A stretch of DNA of 64,000 bases, taken from NCBI GenBank assembly GCA_000746015.1, contig JQKK01000003.1, positions 124,001-188,000 of the forward strand. Reading direction: 5' to 3'. The notes under the pieces were generated by a model. It saw only the letters and a program-made list of their open reading frames with translations. It ran no database searches and had not been told where the DNA came from. Of the stretch, positions 49,104 through 59,337 are shown piece after piece; within the stretch, counting starts at the first letter, position 1; every line of letters begins with the position of its first letter. This stretch comes from Lachnospiraceae bacterium MA2020. GTDB taxonomy: Bacteria > Bacillota > Clostridia > Lachnospirales > Lachnospiraceae. The translations under genes were made by a program, and so were the position numbers.

Positions 49104-50693
49104 GTGAAAAATAGGAAAGTCATGAAGATGCTGGCAATCTCAGCGTGCGTAATGATGATTTCAGCAAGCTTTACAGGATGCGCAAAAAGTACACCTGAGG
49201 CAACTGAAGAGGTAGATATGTCTGTAAGTGTTGAGACATCCAAGCCTGATATCAGAGATATAAGTATAAGTTCAAACTTTGCAGCAACTGTAGAAGCAGA
49301 CAGTGAAGTCATAGTAATGCCAAAGGTTGGCGGAGAAGTGACAGCAAAGAATTTTGAGGTCGGAGACCATGTAAATGAAGGAGACCTTCTTTTTACAATA
49401 GATGATGAGTCGGCTCAGATCGCTCTTACTCAGGCAAAAGCAACTGTAACAAGTGCACAGGCAGGTGTAACAAACTCAGAGGCATCGCAGCAGGCAGCAC
49501 AGTTTTCTGCAGCTGAAACAATCGGAACTATAGCGACAAAGGAGCAGCAGCTTCAAAATGCTGTGGATTCAGCGCAGGCTAATGTGCAGATTGCTGCAAA
49601 CACTCTTGATTCAGCAAGTAAAAGTGTTGATTATTCGGGAAAGAGTAAGTCTGATTTAAAGGATGACTTAAAGGATGCCAAGAAGGATAAGAAAAAGCTG
49701 AAGAATCTTATCGATGAATACTATGCTTCATCCGATGAGACAAAGAGAGAAAATGTCTTAAAGGGAAGCGGCTACAGCAATATAGCGGCAGTAGAGAGTG
49801 CTTATGCACAGGCGAAGAGCTCGATCAATTCTCTTGAAAAGTCAATTGATTCAGGCGACCTTTCTGAAACAACCAATAAAAACAGTGCAGCTACAGCTGA
49901 GCAGAACTATTTTATGGCTCAGGAAAGCGCACAGCTTGCTCAGCAGCAACAGCAGGATTACCAAAATTATACAAAAAATACAACTATAGCCGGAGTTACA
50001 TCATCACTTGCACAGGCAGAGGCGGGAGTTACTTCTTCAAAGGCATCGCTTGAGCAGGCTAAGGCAAGTCTTGAGAATGCCAAGATCGCACTTGAAAATA
50101 CTCAGGTTAAGGCACCTGTTAGCGGAAAGATAACAGCTATAAATGTTTCACTTCATAATATTGTAAATGCCGGATCACAGGCGTATGTGATCGAAAGTGA
50201 TGCAAACAGCAAGATAGTCTTCTATGTTACCGAAGAAACTGTCAGAAATATGTCTGTTGGAAACAGCGCGATAGTTACAAAGAATGGTGAAGATTATCAG
50301 GCTAAGATTACTATGGTCAGCTCAACTTTGGACAGTGATAAGCATCTTTTCAAGGTAGAAGCAAGTGTTAATGGTGCATCTGATCTGGTAAACGGATCTG
50401 ATGTTACTGTAAGGACAGTTACACGTCAGGCAAAGAAAGCGATATCTGTGCCGGTAAGCTCGGTATACTATGACGGTGAGCAGGCATATGTATATGTCAA
50501 TGATAATGGCATTGCCAAGAGAACTGATATCGTTACAGGCATTTCTGACAGCACAAATGTTGCAGTGACGGATGGATTAACCGCTGATGACAACATAGTT
50601 GTAAGCTACTCTTCACAGCTTTCGGATGGTGTTGAGTTAAAGGTTTCGGGTAATGCTGATAAGGCAGAGAGCAAAGAGGAGGCTTCTAAATAA
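49104..50693 (+). CDS. RND efflux periplasmic-adaptor-like lipoprotein
   Basis: A 529-residue HlyD/MFP-family protein. Lipoprotein signal with SFTGC; a lipoyl half-motif (VGDHVNEGDLLFTIDDE); a long coiled-coil hairpin (~115-345) with Gln/Ala/Ser-rich heptads; the second lipoyl half (VKAPVSGKITAINVSL); and beta-barrel domains. GTG 49104 with GGAGGAAG upstream is the likely start. The gene overlaps the RND pump start, so they form a pair. In a one-membrane cell it would extend the pump into the wall. Confidence 0.9.
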   Translation: MKNRKVMKMLAISACVMMISASFTGCAKSTPEATEEVDMSVSVETSKPDIRDISISSNFAATVEADSEVIVMPKVGGEVTAKNFEVGDHVNEGDLLFTIDDESAQIALTQAKATVTSAQAGVTNSEASQQAAQFSAAETIGTIATKEQQLQNAVDSAQANVQIAANTLDSASKSVDYSGKSKSDLKDDLKDAKKDKKKLKNLIDEYYASSDETKRENVLKGSGYSNIAAVESAYAQAKSSINSLEKSIDSGDLSETTNKNSAATAEQNYFMAQESAQLAQQQQQDYQNYTKNTTIAGVTSSLAQAEAGVTSSKASLEQAKASLENAKIALENTQVKAPVSGKITAINVSLHNIVNAGSQAYVIESDANSKIVFYVTEETVRNMSVGNSAIVTKNGEDYQAKITMVSSTLDSDKHLFKVEASVNGASDLVNGSDVTVRTVTRQAKKAISVPVSSVYYDGEQAYVYVNDNGIAKRTDIVTGISDSTNVAVTDGLTADDNIVVSYSSQLSDGVELKVSGNADKAESKEEASK

Positions 50694-53600
50694 TGAAGGA
50701 ATTGGTAAAAGCCGCACTGAATAAGCCGGTTGCCGTAATTGTCTCTATAATGGCGCTTGTGCTTTTTGCTACGGTTTCAGTGTCAAATATTTCTCTGAAA
50801 CTCATGCCGGATATGTCTATCCCTTACCTTGTTGCGCAGGTTACGTATCCGGGAGCAGATCCGGAGGAAATTGATGAGCTTATCATTGACCCCATGACGG
50901 ATGCAGTTGAGTCGATATCAGGTCTTACCCGTACCCAGGGTACTTCAAACGAGAGCTATGGTTATATAGTCATGCAGTTTGAGTATGGCACTGATATGAA
51001 CGATGCCTATGATGATGTAAAGGTTGCACTTGATGGAATAAAAGGGCAGTTTCCGGAAGATGCAAAAGACCCTACGCTGATGGAAATCGATATGAATTCC
51101 AGCCCGGATATCACACTTTCCATTACATCAGAAAGCAGCGATGTAGACGTTCTTTCTCTTGTTAATAATGAGATCGAGCCAAAGCTGAAGACTGCGTCAG
51201 CACTTGCAGAGATCAGCACATCAGGCGGTGATGATAAGTATATAAGTGTTCAGATCGTACCGGAACTTGCAAGACAGTATGGACTTGATATCTCAAGTGT
51301 AGTAAGCTCTATTACGGCAGTTAACTTTTCAATGCCTGCAGGCTCAGCAGACTATGGTAATCAGAAGTTTAATATATCTTCTGAAGTTAAATATGAAACT
51401 ATACCGGAGCTTGAGCAGGTTCCTATAAGTACTTCTTCAGGAGAGATAATTCATCTTTCAGACATTGCAAAAGTTAAATATGCAGTAACTGATAAGAGTT
51501 CACTTTCAAGATATGATGGTGAGGACAATATCAGTATCACGCTCAAAAGAAAGCAGTCATCAACATCTGTAAAGCTTTCAGGACAGATAAAGAAGATAGT
51601 AGAAGAACTTAGAGCAAACTATCCAAGCCTTAAGATTGAGATCGTAAGTGATGCAGCTGACAATATCATTGAGTCACTTATGTCTGTATTGACCTCTATT
51701 TTGGAAGCTATCGGATTTGCGATGCTCGTACTTTTCATATTCTTTGGAGATCTGAAGGGTGCTTTGATAGTAGCGAGCTCAATGCCGATATCACTGCTTG
51801 CCACGGTCATCCTCATGAATGCATTTGACCTTTCACTTAACATGGTCACAATGAATGCATTGGTACTTGGTATAGGTATGATGACTGATAACGCGGTCGT
51901 TGTAATAGAAATGTGTTTCAGACATCGTGATCAGGGAATGAGTTTTAAGAATGCCGCCTATGAAGGTACTACAGTAGTTATTAATTCCGTAATAGGTTCA
52001 ACTATAACTTCAGTAGTAGTTTATCTTCCACTTGCTGTTATGGAAGGACTTTCCGGTCAGATGTTCAAGCAGCTTGGATTTACTATCATATTTACACTTA
52101 TCAGCTCGCTTGTAGCCGCAATTACACTTGTACCGTTGTTCTTCTCAATCTATAAGCCTGTTGAGAAGAAGAATAAGCCTATAGATAAGCTTCTTGATAA
52201 GCTTTCTCATGTATATGGTAAAGTTCTTGCAGTATTTTTGCGCTGCAAGAAGAGGGTATTTGTAGCAGCTATTGCAGTACTTGTGCTTACATTCAGTATG
52301 ACGGGACTTTTAAAGACCGAGCTTATGAGCAGCACGGATGAAGGAATAGTAAATCTGGCTGTTACATTCAGAAGCAACCTTGCTCTCGAAGAAATGGACA
52401 AGGTTATGCTTGAGCTCGAAGAGTTTGTAAAGAGCAAGGAAGAGATCGAGAGCTTCACGACAACATTAACACAGTCATCAGCATCCGGTTCGCTTTCGGC
52501 ATATAAGTATGAAGACAATAAGAAAAAAACACAGGAAATAGTCGATGAATGGAATGAGGAGCTTGTTGATTTCTCACCTATGTGTGAAGTAAAGGCAAGC
52601 GCAAGCTCGACTACAGGAACAAGCAGCATGTCAGCTGCCAATTCGAAAGAGTTTGACCTTGTAGCTGAGGATAAGGAAACACTGAAAGAAGTGTGCAGGC
52701 AGATTCAGGATACTATGAAAGGTATAGATGGAGTGCTCCACACTGAGTCATCCGTTGCAGACAGCGGCGCGAAGGTAAAGGTTGTTATCGATCCTGTAAT
52801 GGCTCAGAAAAAGGGATTTACTTCAAAGTCACTTGCAAGCCTTGTGTACATGAATATGTCCGGAAGTAAGGCTCTTAGCGATGTAATGATCGACAGCAAT
52901 ACTTATGATGTAAAAGTCGAGTTTCCTGACGACTACTATAAGACAGTTGCCGATGTAGAGGCTATGACCTTTACAAATTCAGCCGGTGCAAGTGTTCCTT
53001 TGACAGAGATGGCAGAGGTAAAGCTTGACTCAGCTCCTTCAAGTATTCAAAGAGAAGATGGTAAGTACTATGCAACTGTTACAGCAACTATGACAGCTGC
53101 GACTAAGGATAAGGTTTCCATGGAGCTTGAGCAGAAGATCAGAGGAATGGAGCTTCCGGAGGGAGTAAGATTCTCGACAGATGCCATGACAAGAATGATG
53201 AGCGAAGAGTTCTCAGCTATCGGTCAGGCGGTTATGATCGCATTGTTCCTCGTATTTGCTGTTATGGCTATACAGTTTGAGTCCATAATCGATTCCTTCC
53301 TTATCATGTTCTGCGTTCCGTTTGCTTTGATAGGATCGATCGTCCTTTTGCTTATAATGAATGCGAAGGTGTCAATGTCAGCCCTCATGGGTATATTGAT
53401 GCTTGCCGGAATGGTTGTTAATAATGGTATCATCCTCATAGATATGGCGATACAAAATCAGCATAAGGGTATGGAAACAGAAGAAGCTCTTGTCGATGCC
53501 GGTATGGGACGACTTCGTCCTATCCTCATCACAACTCTTACAACTGAGCTTGCGATGATACCGGTTGCATTTGGTTTTGCAAAGAACTCTGAAAACATGG

Positions 53601-53863
53601 CAGGAATGGCTATAGTAATGGTCGGTGGTCTGCTTGCTTCTACAGTACTTTCACTTTTGTTCCTGCCGGTATTCTATCTGATTATAGATGTGGCAAGATC
53701 AAGATTTGAGAATGTGATGCAAAAGAGACGGGATAAGAAGATTGCAAGACGAGACAGGATTTCAGCAGAGCTTCACAGATTAAAAGAAAAACATCATCCA
53801 CAAAAGGATGTAGAAGATGACAGCGATGACGATACGAGCAATGACTGGTGGAAAAAGAGATAA
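50693..53863 (+). CDS. RND-family efflux transporter
   Basis: A 1056-residue proton-driven pump of the AcrB/HAE type, with twelve helices and two large outside loops. Seen are the first-helix lead (LNKPVAVIVSIMALVLFATVSV), VTYPGADPEEID, the helix-4 Asp motif GIGMMTDNAVVVIEMC and the final GMVVNNGIILIDMAIQ block. The C-terminal tail is charged and Asp-rich. With the upstream adaptor it should expel drugs, lipids or other amphiphiles. No outer-membrane channel gene is present, as expected for Firmicutes. Confidence 0.95.
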   Translation: MKELVKAALNKPVAVIVSIMALVLFATVSVSNISLKLMPDMSIPYLVAQVTYPGADPEEIDELIIDPMTDAVESISGLTRTQGTSNESYGYIVMQFEYGTDMNDAYDDVKVALDGIKGQFPEDAKDPTLMEIDMNSSPDITLSITSESSDVDVLSLVNNEIEPKLKTASALAEISTSGGDDKYISVQIVPELARQYGLDISSVVSSITAVNFSMPAGSADYGNQKFNISSEVKYETIPELEQVPISTSSGEIIHLSDIAKVKYAVTDKSSLSRYDGEDNISITLKRKQSSTSVKLSGQIKKIVEELRANYPSLKIEIVSDAADNIIESLMSVLTSILEAIGFAMLVLFIFFGDLKGALIVASSMPISLLATVILMNAFDLSLNMVTMNALVLGIGMMTDNAVVVIEMCFRHRDQGMSFKNAAYEGTTVVINSVIGSTITSVVVYLPLAVMEGLSGQMFKQLGFTIIFTLISSLVAAITLVPLFFSIYKPVEKKNKPIDKLLDKLSHVYGKVLAVFLRCKKRVFVAAIAVLVLTFSMTGLLKTELMSSTDEGIVNLAVTFRSNLALEEMDKVMLELEEFVKSKEEIESFTTTLTQSSASGSLSAYKYEDNKKKTQEIVDEWNEELVDFSPMCEVKASASSTTGTSSMSAANSKEFDLVAEDKETLKEVCRQIQDTMKGIDGVLHTESSVADSGAKVKVVIDPVMAQKKGFTSKSLASLVYMNMSGSKALSDVMIDSNTYDVKVEFPDDYYKTVADVEAMTFTNSAGASVPLTEMAEVKLDSAPSSIQREDGKYYATVTATMTAATKDKVSMELEQKIRGMELPEGVRFSTDAMTRMMSEEFSAIGQAVMIALFLVFAVMAIQFESIIDSFLIMFCVPFALIGSIVLLLIMNAKVSMSALMGILMLAGMVVNNGIILIDMAIQNQHKGMETEEALVDAGMGRLRPILITTLTTELAMIPVAFGFAKNSENMAGMAIVMVGGLLASTVLSLLFLPVFYLIIDVARSRFENVMQKRRDKKIARRDRISAELHRLKEKHHPQKDVEDDSDDDTSNDWWKKR

Positions 53864-53879
53864 TAGGTAGGATTTAATA

Positions 53880-54791
53880 TTGAAGTATGATTTTGCGCCG
53901 ATGGAAGGTATAACAGACTATACCTTCCGTCTGGTTTACGACAGGCATTTTGATGGTATTTCGAGGTACTATACACCATTTCTTGCGCCTACTGCACATA
54001 GGTTGTTCACGCCTAAGGATTTTAAGGAGATAGATCCTTCGGTGCATGATATATCTTTGCAGGTGCCGCAGCTACTTACTAATGATGCAGCTGTTTTTAC
54101 AGCAGCTGCACATGAGTTAAAGGAAATGGGCTACAATGTGGTCAACCTCAATCTTGGATGCCCATCGGGAACGGTAACACATAAGGGAAAAGGAGCCGGG
54201 TTCTTAAAGTATCCGGAAAAGCTGGAAAAGTTTCTTGATGAGATATTTACTAAAAGTGATATTCCAATATCAATTAAAACTCGTGTCGGCACTGACAGCG
54301 AGGAAGAGTGGGACGGACTTTTAGAGATTTATAAGAAGTTCCCTATTGCAGAGCTTATAGTACATCCAAGACTTTTGTCGGACTTTTATAAGGGTAAAGT
54401 CAGGTCAGAGGCATTTGATAAAGCGTATGAGCAGATGCACTGTCCATTAACATTTAATGGAGACATAAAAAAGGCATCTGATATACAGTCTCTTATGGAT
54501 AAGTACACCGATATGGATACGGTAATGATCGGAAGAGGATTGCTTGCAGATCCGTTTTTGGCAGAGGGCAGTGAGAAAATCGATAAAGTAAGATTAAAGA
54601 ACTTTTTGAATGATCTTTTGACAGAATACGTAGAAAGATTTGGCAATGAGCGGACAGCGATAGACAGACTTAAAAGTATATGGGTATATCTTGCTGAAAG
54701 CTTCCCGGGATCAGATAAAACTGTTAAGCAGATCAAAAAAGCACAGAATGCTGCGCAGTATAAAAGTGGTGTTTTGCAGGCTCTTTCATAA
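53880..54791 (+). CDS. dus: tRNA-dihydrouridine synthase family protein
   Basis: A 303-residue TIM-barrel flavoenzyme that reduces uridine to dihydrouridine in tRNA. FAPMEGITDYTFR at the start, the catalytic-cysteine block NLGCPSGTVTHKGKGAGFL, and MIGRGLLADPFL near residue 215 are present. It starts at TTG 53880, 17 nt after the RND pump gene. It is a short, divergent form; the exact tRNA position is unknown. Confidence 0.9.
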   Translation: MKYDFAPMEGITDYTFRLVYDRHFDGISRYYTPFLAPTAHRLFTPKDFKEIDPSVHDISLQVPQLLTNDAAVFTAAAHELKEMGYNVVNLNLGCPSGTVTHKGKGAGFLKYPEKLEKFLDEIFTKSDIPISIKTRVGTDSEEEWDGLLEIYKKFPIAELIVHPRLLSDFYKGKVRSEAFDKAYEQMHCPLTFNGDIKKASDIQSLMDKYTDMDTVMIGRGLLADPFLAEGSEKIDKVRLKNFLNDLLTEYVERFGNERTAIDRLKSIWVYLAESFPGSDKTVKQIKKAQNAAQYKSGVLQALS

Positions 54792-54929
54792 AAAAATTGA
54801 AAAAGTTTTGATTTACCCCTAAAGAAATGTGTATACGTGTCGATATATAGAGTGTAAAGGTTAAGAACTAAGTTCGGACCGGTGGAAGGATGGTGTACAG
54901 ACCGGTATATACCATCCGTTATTAAGAAC

Positions 54930-56432
54930 ATGGAAAAGATATTATATTTCGACAATGGAAAAATAAAAGAAAATACAAATTATAATAACAGCAAGATATT
55001 GATGAACGGATCTGTGTATTTTAATCCCGAAGAGCTGACCACAGAGGATGTGGTATGGCTTTCTTTGGATTATGACGCGATCCGTTTTTCTGATGAAGAT
55101 GAATATATAGAAGAACTCCATGCGATAATCGTGGACAAGCGTTATAGGGCTAAGTTATCGCCAAAGGCTCTGATCGGACTTATAGAAGATGACGATGATA
55201 AGTGTGATTATGACGATGATGAGTGTGATGGCGAGCTGGCTGACCCTGTGCCTGATATGCTTTTTGATACTGAGTACAAGGAGTATGAGCGCTTGGGTGA
55301 CATTTTGACAGATAAAAATGCTGATCAGGCGTATTTATGTTATGAAAATGCCGCATTTTTGTGTCCTATAGAGGCAGAGCGGCAGCGGATAGCAGAAAAG
55401 ATCGCAGTATTAAAGGCAAAGCATACCGTCAGAGTGAAAGAGGTATCCTTTATCATATTGTCACATAATGAGAAATATATGACTCAAAAATGTCTTGAGA
55501 GTATATGGAACAGATGTGCAAAAGGAAGTTATGAGATAGTCATAGTCGATAATGCTTCGACAGATGGCTCTGCTGAGTGGCTGCAAAAATGCAGATATCC
55601 TATAAATTTGTTTTTATCAGATAAGAATAGTGGATTTGCCGGCGGGTGTAATAAGGGTATAAGTTTGGCAAAGCAAGAAAATGATGTTTTTTGCTTAAAC
55701 AATGACACCCGGCTTTCACATAATTCACTTTTCTGGCTCCGTATGGCATTATATGAGCATAAAAATATAGGTATGACAGGAGCTGTTTCTAATTATGGCA
55801 GGCCAGAGATAAGGCATGAGTGCAGCTTTGCATCACCGGATGATTATGTTGCATATGGAAACAGTATAAATGTGATAAGTGAAAGAGCGTTTGAAGAGAA
55901 GAGCTTTGTTTCAGGTTTTGCGATGCTCATGAAAAGAGAAGCGCTTGAGAGAGCCGGAGTATTTGATGAGGCATTCAACCCGGGATATTTTGAAGATGAC
56001 GATATATGTATAAGGTTTAGGAAAAGCGGATATACTATAGGGATAGTTCACAACAGCTTTATCTATCATGCAGGATCGCAGTCCTTTATAAAAAATAAAG
56101 AGGTAGAAGCGCTTATAGAGAGTCATTATTATCTATATTTGAAAAAATGGGGACTGGCAAAGGAAAAGATGGGTATCACTAAAGAAGAGTTAGAGATACT
56201 GAAAAAAATAAAGTCAGAAAACTCGAAGGATGCTGCTATTAGGATACTTGAAATGAACTGCGGGACAGGTGATTTTCTGGCGCGGCTATCACATGAATTT
56301 CCAAAGGCAGAAGTTGTGGGAGTAGAAAGAGATAAGGTGGCGATAGATAATGCACTGAGCTCTGCGACGGTGCTGTCATATGAGGATTTTGAAGAAAATC
56401 CTGAGAATTTTGATTATATCATAAGAAGATAA
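54930..56432 (+). CDS. GT2 glycosyltransferase with cut-off methyltransferase tail
   Basis: About 500 residues. An acidic N-terminal region with possible TPR-like helices (~1-165), a GT2 domain (~170-430) with FIILSHNEKYMTQKCLESIW, IVDNASTDGSAEWL, LNNDTR and GYFEDDDICIRFRKSG. The last ~60 residues start a class I methyltransferase (ILEMNCGTGDFLARL, VVGVERDKVAID) but stop at NFDYIIRR, before the motif that usually follows FDYII. A terminator follows the stop at once. Start is uncertain: ATG 54930 has a weak ribosome site and a GTG is in frame 48 nt upstream. Confidence 0.8.
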   Translation: MEKILYFDNGKIKENTNYNNSKILMNGSVYFNPEELTTEDVVWLSLDYDAIRFSDEDEYIEELHAIIVDKRYRAKLSPKALIGLIEDDDDKCDYDDDECDGELADPVPDMLFDTEYKEYERLGDILTDKNADQAYLCYENAAFLCPIEAERQRIAEKIAVLKAKHTVRVKEVSFIILSHNEKYMTQKCLESIWNRCAKGSYEIVIVDNASTDGSAEWLQKCRYPINLFLSDKNSGFAGGCNKGISLAKQENDVFCLNNDTRLSHNSLFWLRMALYEHKNIGMTGAVSNYGRPEIRHECSFASPDDYVAYGNSINVISERAFEEKSFVSGFAMLMKREALERAGVFDEAFNPGYFEDDDICIRFRKSGYTIGIVHNSFIYHAGSQSFIKNKEVEALIESHYYLYLKKWGLAKEKMGITKEELEILKKIKSENSKDAAIRILEMNCGTGDFLARLSHEFPKAEVVGVERDKVAIDNALSSATVLSYEDFEENPENFDYIIRR

Positions 56433-56454
56433 GGGGGCCATCATAGCCCCCTTT
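56433..56454 (+). terminator. Terminator after GT2 gene
   Basis: GGGGGC / GCCCCC with a 7-nt loop then TTT. The stem begins directly after the stop codon. Confidence 0.75.
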
Positions 56455-56467
56455 GATAATGTCAAGA

Positions 56468-57178
56468 TTAAAGATTGATTGCAGATTCAAGAGCAACTTC
56501 CATCATCTTCTTGAAGCCTACCTGACGCTCTGTAGAGTCGAGCTCAACACCTGTGTAGATCTCATCTGAGATTGTAAGGATACCAAGAGCCTTTTTGCCA
56601 AGACGAGCAGCATTCATGTAGAGGGCTGCGCACTCCATCTCTATGCAGAGAGCTCCCATCTTACGCCAGTTGTCATTGGCAGTCTTATCATCTCCGTAGA
56701 ATCTGTCAGATGAAACAACGTTACCTACGCAATACTTTGTGCCAAGCTTCTCAGCTGTCTCGACAGCCTTACGGAGAAGTCCGAAATCAGCGATAGGAGC
56801 AAAATTACCTGCAAGGCCGTACTGCTCCTGCCAGCGTGAATCTGTGCATGCTCCCTGAGCGATAACAATGTCACGTACATGACAATTATCACTTATTGAG
56901 CCTGCAGAGCCTATGCGGATGATATTCTCAACGTCATAAAAGTTGAAAAGCTCGTATGAATAGATACCCATTGAAGGCATACCCATACCGGAAGCCATTA
57001 TGGAAATATCCTTTCCTTTGTACTTACCTGTGAAACCATAGACATTGCGGACAGAAGTAACCTTGCGAACGTCGTCCAGAAAGTTATCTGCTATGAACTC
57101 TGCGCGGAGCGGATCGCCCGGCATAAGTACAGTTTTTGCGAAATCTCCTTTATTTGCTGAATTATGTGGTGTTGCCAT
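56468..57178 (-). CDS. deoD: Purine-nucleoside phosphorylase, DeoD type
   Basis: A 236-residue hexameric-type phosphorylase (MATPHNSANKGDFAKTVLMPGDPLRAEFIA; GSAGSISDN; MECAALYMNAARLGKKALGILTISDEI). It splits (deoxy)purine nucleosides with phosphate in salvage. The frame is open further upstream to 57313, but ATG 57178 has GGAGG at the right distance and matches the family start. Confidence 0.95.
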   Translation of the reverse strand: MATPHNSANKGDFAKTVLMPGDPLRAEFIADNFLDDVRKVTSVRNVYGFTGKYKGKDISIMASGMGMPSMGIYSYELFNFYDVENIIRIGSAGSISDNCHVRDIVIAQGACTDSRWQEQYGLAGNFAPIADFGLLRKAVETAEKLGTKYCVGNVVSSDRFYGDDKTANDNWRKMGALCIEMECAALYMNAARLGKKALGILTISDEIYTGVELDSTERQVGFKKMMEVALESAINL

Positions 57179-57264
57179 AATTTTACCTCCGTTGTATACT
57201 AAAACTTTGGGCTCAAAACCCATCAAAAATATTATATCATTTTTATAAGTAAGAGGAAAGCAAA

Positions 57265-58122
57265 ATGAATATGAGTAAAAAAGCTTTGATAAAAGATATT
57301 GTATTGATGACATTTGCTACATTCTTGATAGCATTTGCTGTGTTTTTCTTTTTAATGCCGTCGCATGCCGCAATATCCAGTATAGCAGGATTGTGTATCG
57401 TGCTTGCAAATTTTGTCCCGTTGAGCGTTGCAACACTTTCAATGATACTTAATGTATTTCTGCTTATTGTAGGATTTGCACTGCTTGGAAGAGAATTCGG
57501 GTTTAAGACAGTATATACATCCATACTTCTCCCAACGTTTCTTTGGCTTTTTGAAGTACTGTTTCCAAACTATACTTCGATGACAGGAGATGCTACGCTG
57601 GATGTTGTATGCTATATCTTCGTTGTCAGTATCGGATTGGGTATATTGTTTAATGACAATGCTTCATCCGGCGGACTCGATATTGTTGCAAAGATTATAA
57701 ACAAGTTTTTCCATGTTGAAATAGGTAAGGCGTTGTCAGTTGCAGGTATATGCATAGCATTGTCATCGGCATTGGCTTACGACAAAAAAACGGTAATACT
57801 TTCGCTGATCGGCACATATTTAAATGGTGTGGTTCTTGACCATTTTATATTTGGTCTCAACCTTAAGAAGCGTGTATGCATCATTCCGAGCAGGGAAGAG
57901 GAGATGAAAGACTTTATTATCAATACTCTTCACAGCGGAGCTACAATATATCAGGCGAAGGGTGCGTATGATGGCACTGTGCGCAATGAGATCATAACCA
58001 TAGTTGATAAACAGGAATATCAGAAACTTATGGATTTTATTGAGCGGGAGGATCCAAAGGCATTTGTTACGGTATATACAGTTAGTGAAATAAGGTATAC
58101 GCCTAAGGTTGCAGCAAGGTAA
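57265..58122 (+). CDS. YitT family membrane protein with DUF2179 tail
   Basis: A 285-residue protein with five membrane helices (~10-30, ~38-75, ~85-100, ~110-135, ~150-175) and a C-terminal DUF2179 domain (~205-275; HSGATIYQAKGAYDGTVRNEIITIVDKQEY). The family has been suggested to take part in transport or membrane signalling; no function is established. GAGGAAAG precedes ATG 57265. It is divergent from deoD. Confidence 0.9.
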   Translation: MNMSKKALIKDIVLMTFATFLIAFAVFFFLMPSHAAISSIAGLCIVLANFVPLSVATLSMILNVFLLIVGFALLGREFGFKTVYTSILLPTFLWLFEVLFPNYTSMTGDATLDVVCYIFVVSIGLGILFNDNASSGGLDIVAKIINKFFHVEIGKALSVAGICIALSSALAYDKKTVILSLIGTYLNGVVLDHFIFGLNLKKRVCIIPSREEEMKDFIINTLHSGATIYQAKGAYDGTVRNEIITIVDKQEYQKLMDFIEREDPKAFVTVYTVSEIRYTPKVAAR

Positions 58123-58256
58123 CGAAAACGATTAACAAATAGTTTCTGTACTGAAACTGATTGTTTATGGAAATTTTTGACGGGTGCAGTTATAATAATT
58201 CCATAAAGCGGAAAGAGAACGGATTCGGTTCGTTCACTATAGTTAGTGTTATATTA
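58123..58256 (+). other. Gene-free stretch, possible small RNA or 3' UTR
   Basis: An imperfect hairpin AGTTTCtgtactGAAACT and a TATAAT-like hexamer without a -35 are seen. No credible protein. The strong terminator at 58260 closes it, so it is either the yitT 3' UTR or a short independent RNA. Confidence 0.35.
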
Positions 58257-58259
58257 GTA

Positions 58260-58310
58260 AAGTCCATCAAGGCAGATAATTCCCCAATTTGCCTTGATGG
58301 ACTTTTTGCG
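58260..58310 (+). terminator. Terminator upstream of LysR gene
   Basis: A 15-bp perfect stem AAGTCCATCAAGGCA / TGCCTTGATGGACTT with a 15-nt loop and TTTTTG after it. Confidence 0.88.
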
Positions 58311-58356
58311 TTACAATGCTATGGAGATATATGGTGCGTAAGGGAGATGATAGGAT

Positions 58357-59214
58357 ATGAATACAAAAAATCTGCAGTGCTTTATGTCTGTCTATGAAGA
58401 GAGAAATCTTACACTTGCAGCTGCTAAGTTATTTCTTTCTCCGCAGGGATTAGGAAAGATAATAAGGGGACTCGAGGAAGAATTTAATACTGAGTTGTTT
58501 ATTCGTACGAAAGAAGGCTTTATTCCTACAGAGAGCGGGCATGTTTTCTATGAAAAGACAAAGCAGTTAAATCATGACTTAAATGATCTATATACAACCC
58601 TTGAAAATATAGGTAAAAAAGAAAAGAGATTTAAGCTGGGATTTGCGTCAGGAACTATACGGGCGCTGGATATTTCCAAGATTGCAGGATTTATAGATAA
58701 TAATCCTGAGATCCTTGGCGAATGGCATGAAAGAGACAATAACGTTATACAGGATCAGGTAGAAAACGGTGATATAAACTTTGGATTCATAGTAGGAAAG
58801 CCAAAGGGAAGGAATTTGCGCGCTGTTTGTGTTTATACTAACGAGGTTGTTTTATATGTCTATAGAGGACACCGCTTTTTTGATCGGGAAAAAGTTTCTA
58901 TTGAAGATATAAAAGATGAAAGAATAGTTTCTATGAGCGATAAGTATCGCATATATTTTGATGTGATAAATGCGAGTCAGATGCTGGGATTTGTGCCAAA
59001 TATCGTAGCTACAGTAAAAGAAGGCCGTTCTATAATAAAGCTGGTAGAAAATAAGGTGGGTATCGGTATTACTCCTATGCTTATGGAGGAAAGAGAAGAT
59101 GTCCATATAGTAAGGATCGAAGGAGAATATAAGTGGTGTATCTATGGTATTTGCAGAGAAGATTCACCGGATTCGATGATCACAGATCAGCTGTATAAGA
59201 TATTTGAAAATTGA
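58357..59214 (+). CDS. LysR-family transcriptional regulator
   Basis: A 285-residue regulator with N-terminal winged HTH (LQCFMSVYEERNLTLAAAKLFLSPQGLGKIIRGLEEEF) and a C-terminal periplasmic-binding-like effector domain (~90-285). Target genes are unclear; LysR genes are often beside their targets, and the neighbours are a YitT protein and dut. ATG 58357 is preceded by GGGAG. Confidence 0.92.
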   Translation: MNTKNLQCFMSVYEERNLTLAAAKLFLSPQGLGKIIRGLEEEFNTELFIRTKEGFIPTESGHVFYEKTKQLNHDLNDLYTTLENIGKKEKRFKLGFASGTIRALDISKIAGFIDNNPEILGEWHERDNNVIQDQVENGDINFGFIVGKPKGRNLRAVCVYTNEVVLYVYRGHRFFDREKVSIEDIKDERIVSMSDKYRIYFDVINASQMLGFVPNIVATVKEGRSIIKLVENKVGIGITPMLMEEREDVHIVRIEGEYKWCIYGICREDSPDSMITDQLYKIFEN

Positions 59215-59337
59215 CGTTCTTTGTGATAGTATTAAGAACGTTAGACTGTATCTGGTTCTAAGGACTTTGATGCAGATGGAGCTATCATAATTCAGAAAGG
59301 TAAGAAAGTTTTCCATTGCGTGAAGGCTGAGTAATAA

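Noticed and set aside
57179-57313. Longer N-terminus for purine-nucleoside phosphorylase
   Set aside because: GGAGG precedes ATG 57178, and the extra 45 residues cover the divergent promoter region and match nothing in the family.
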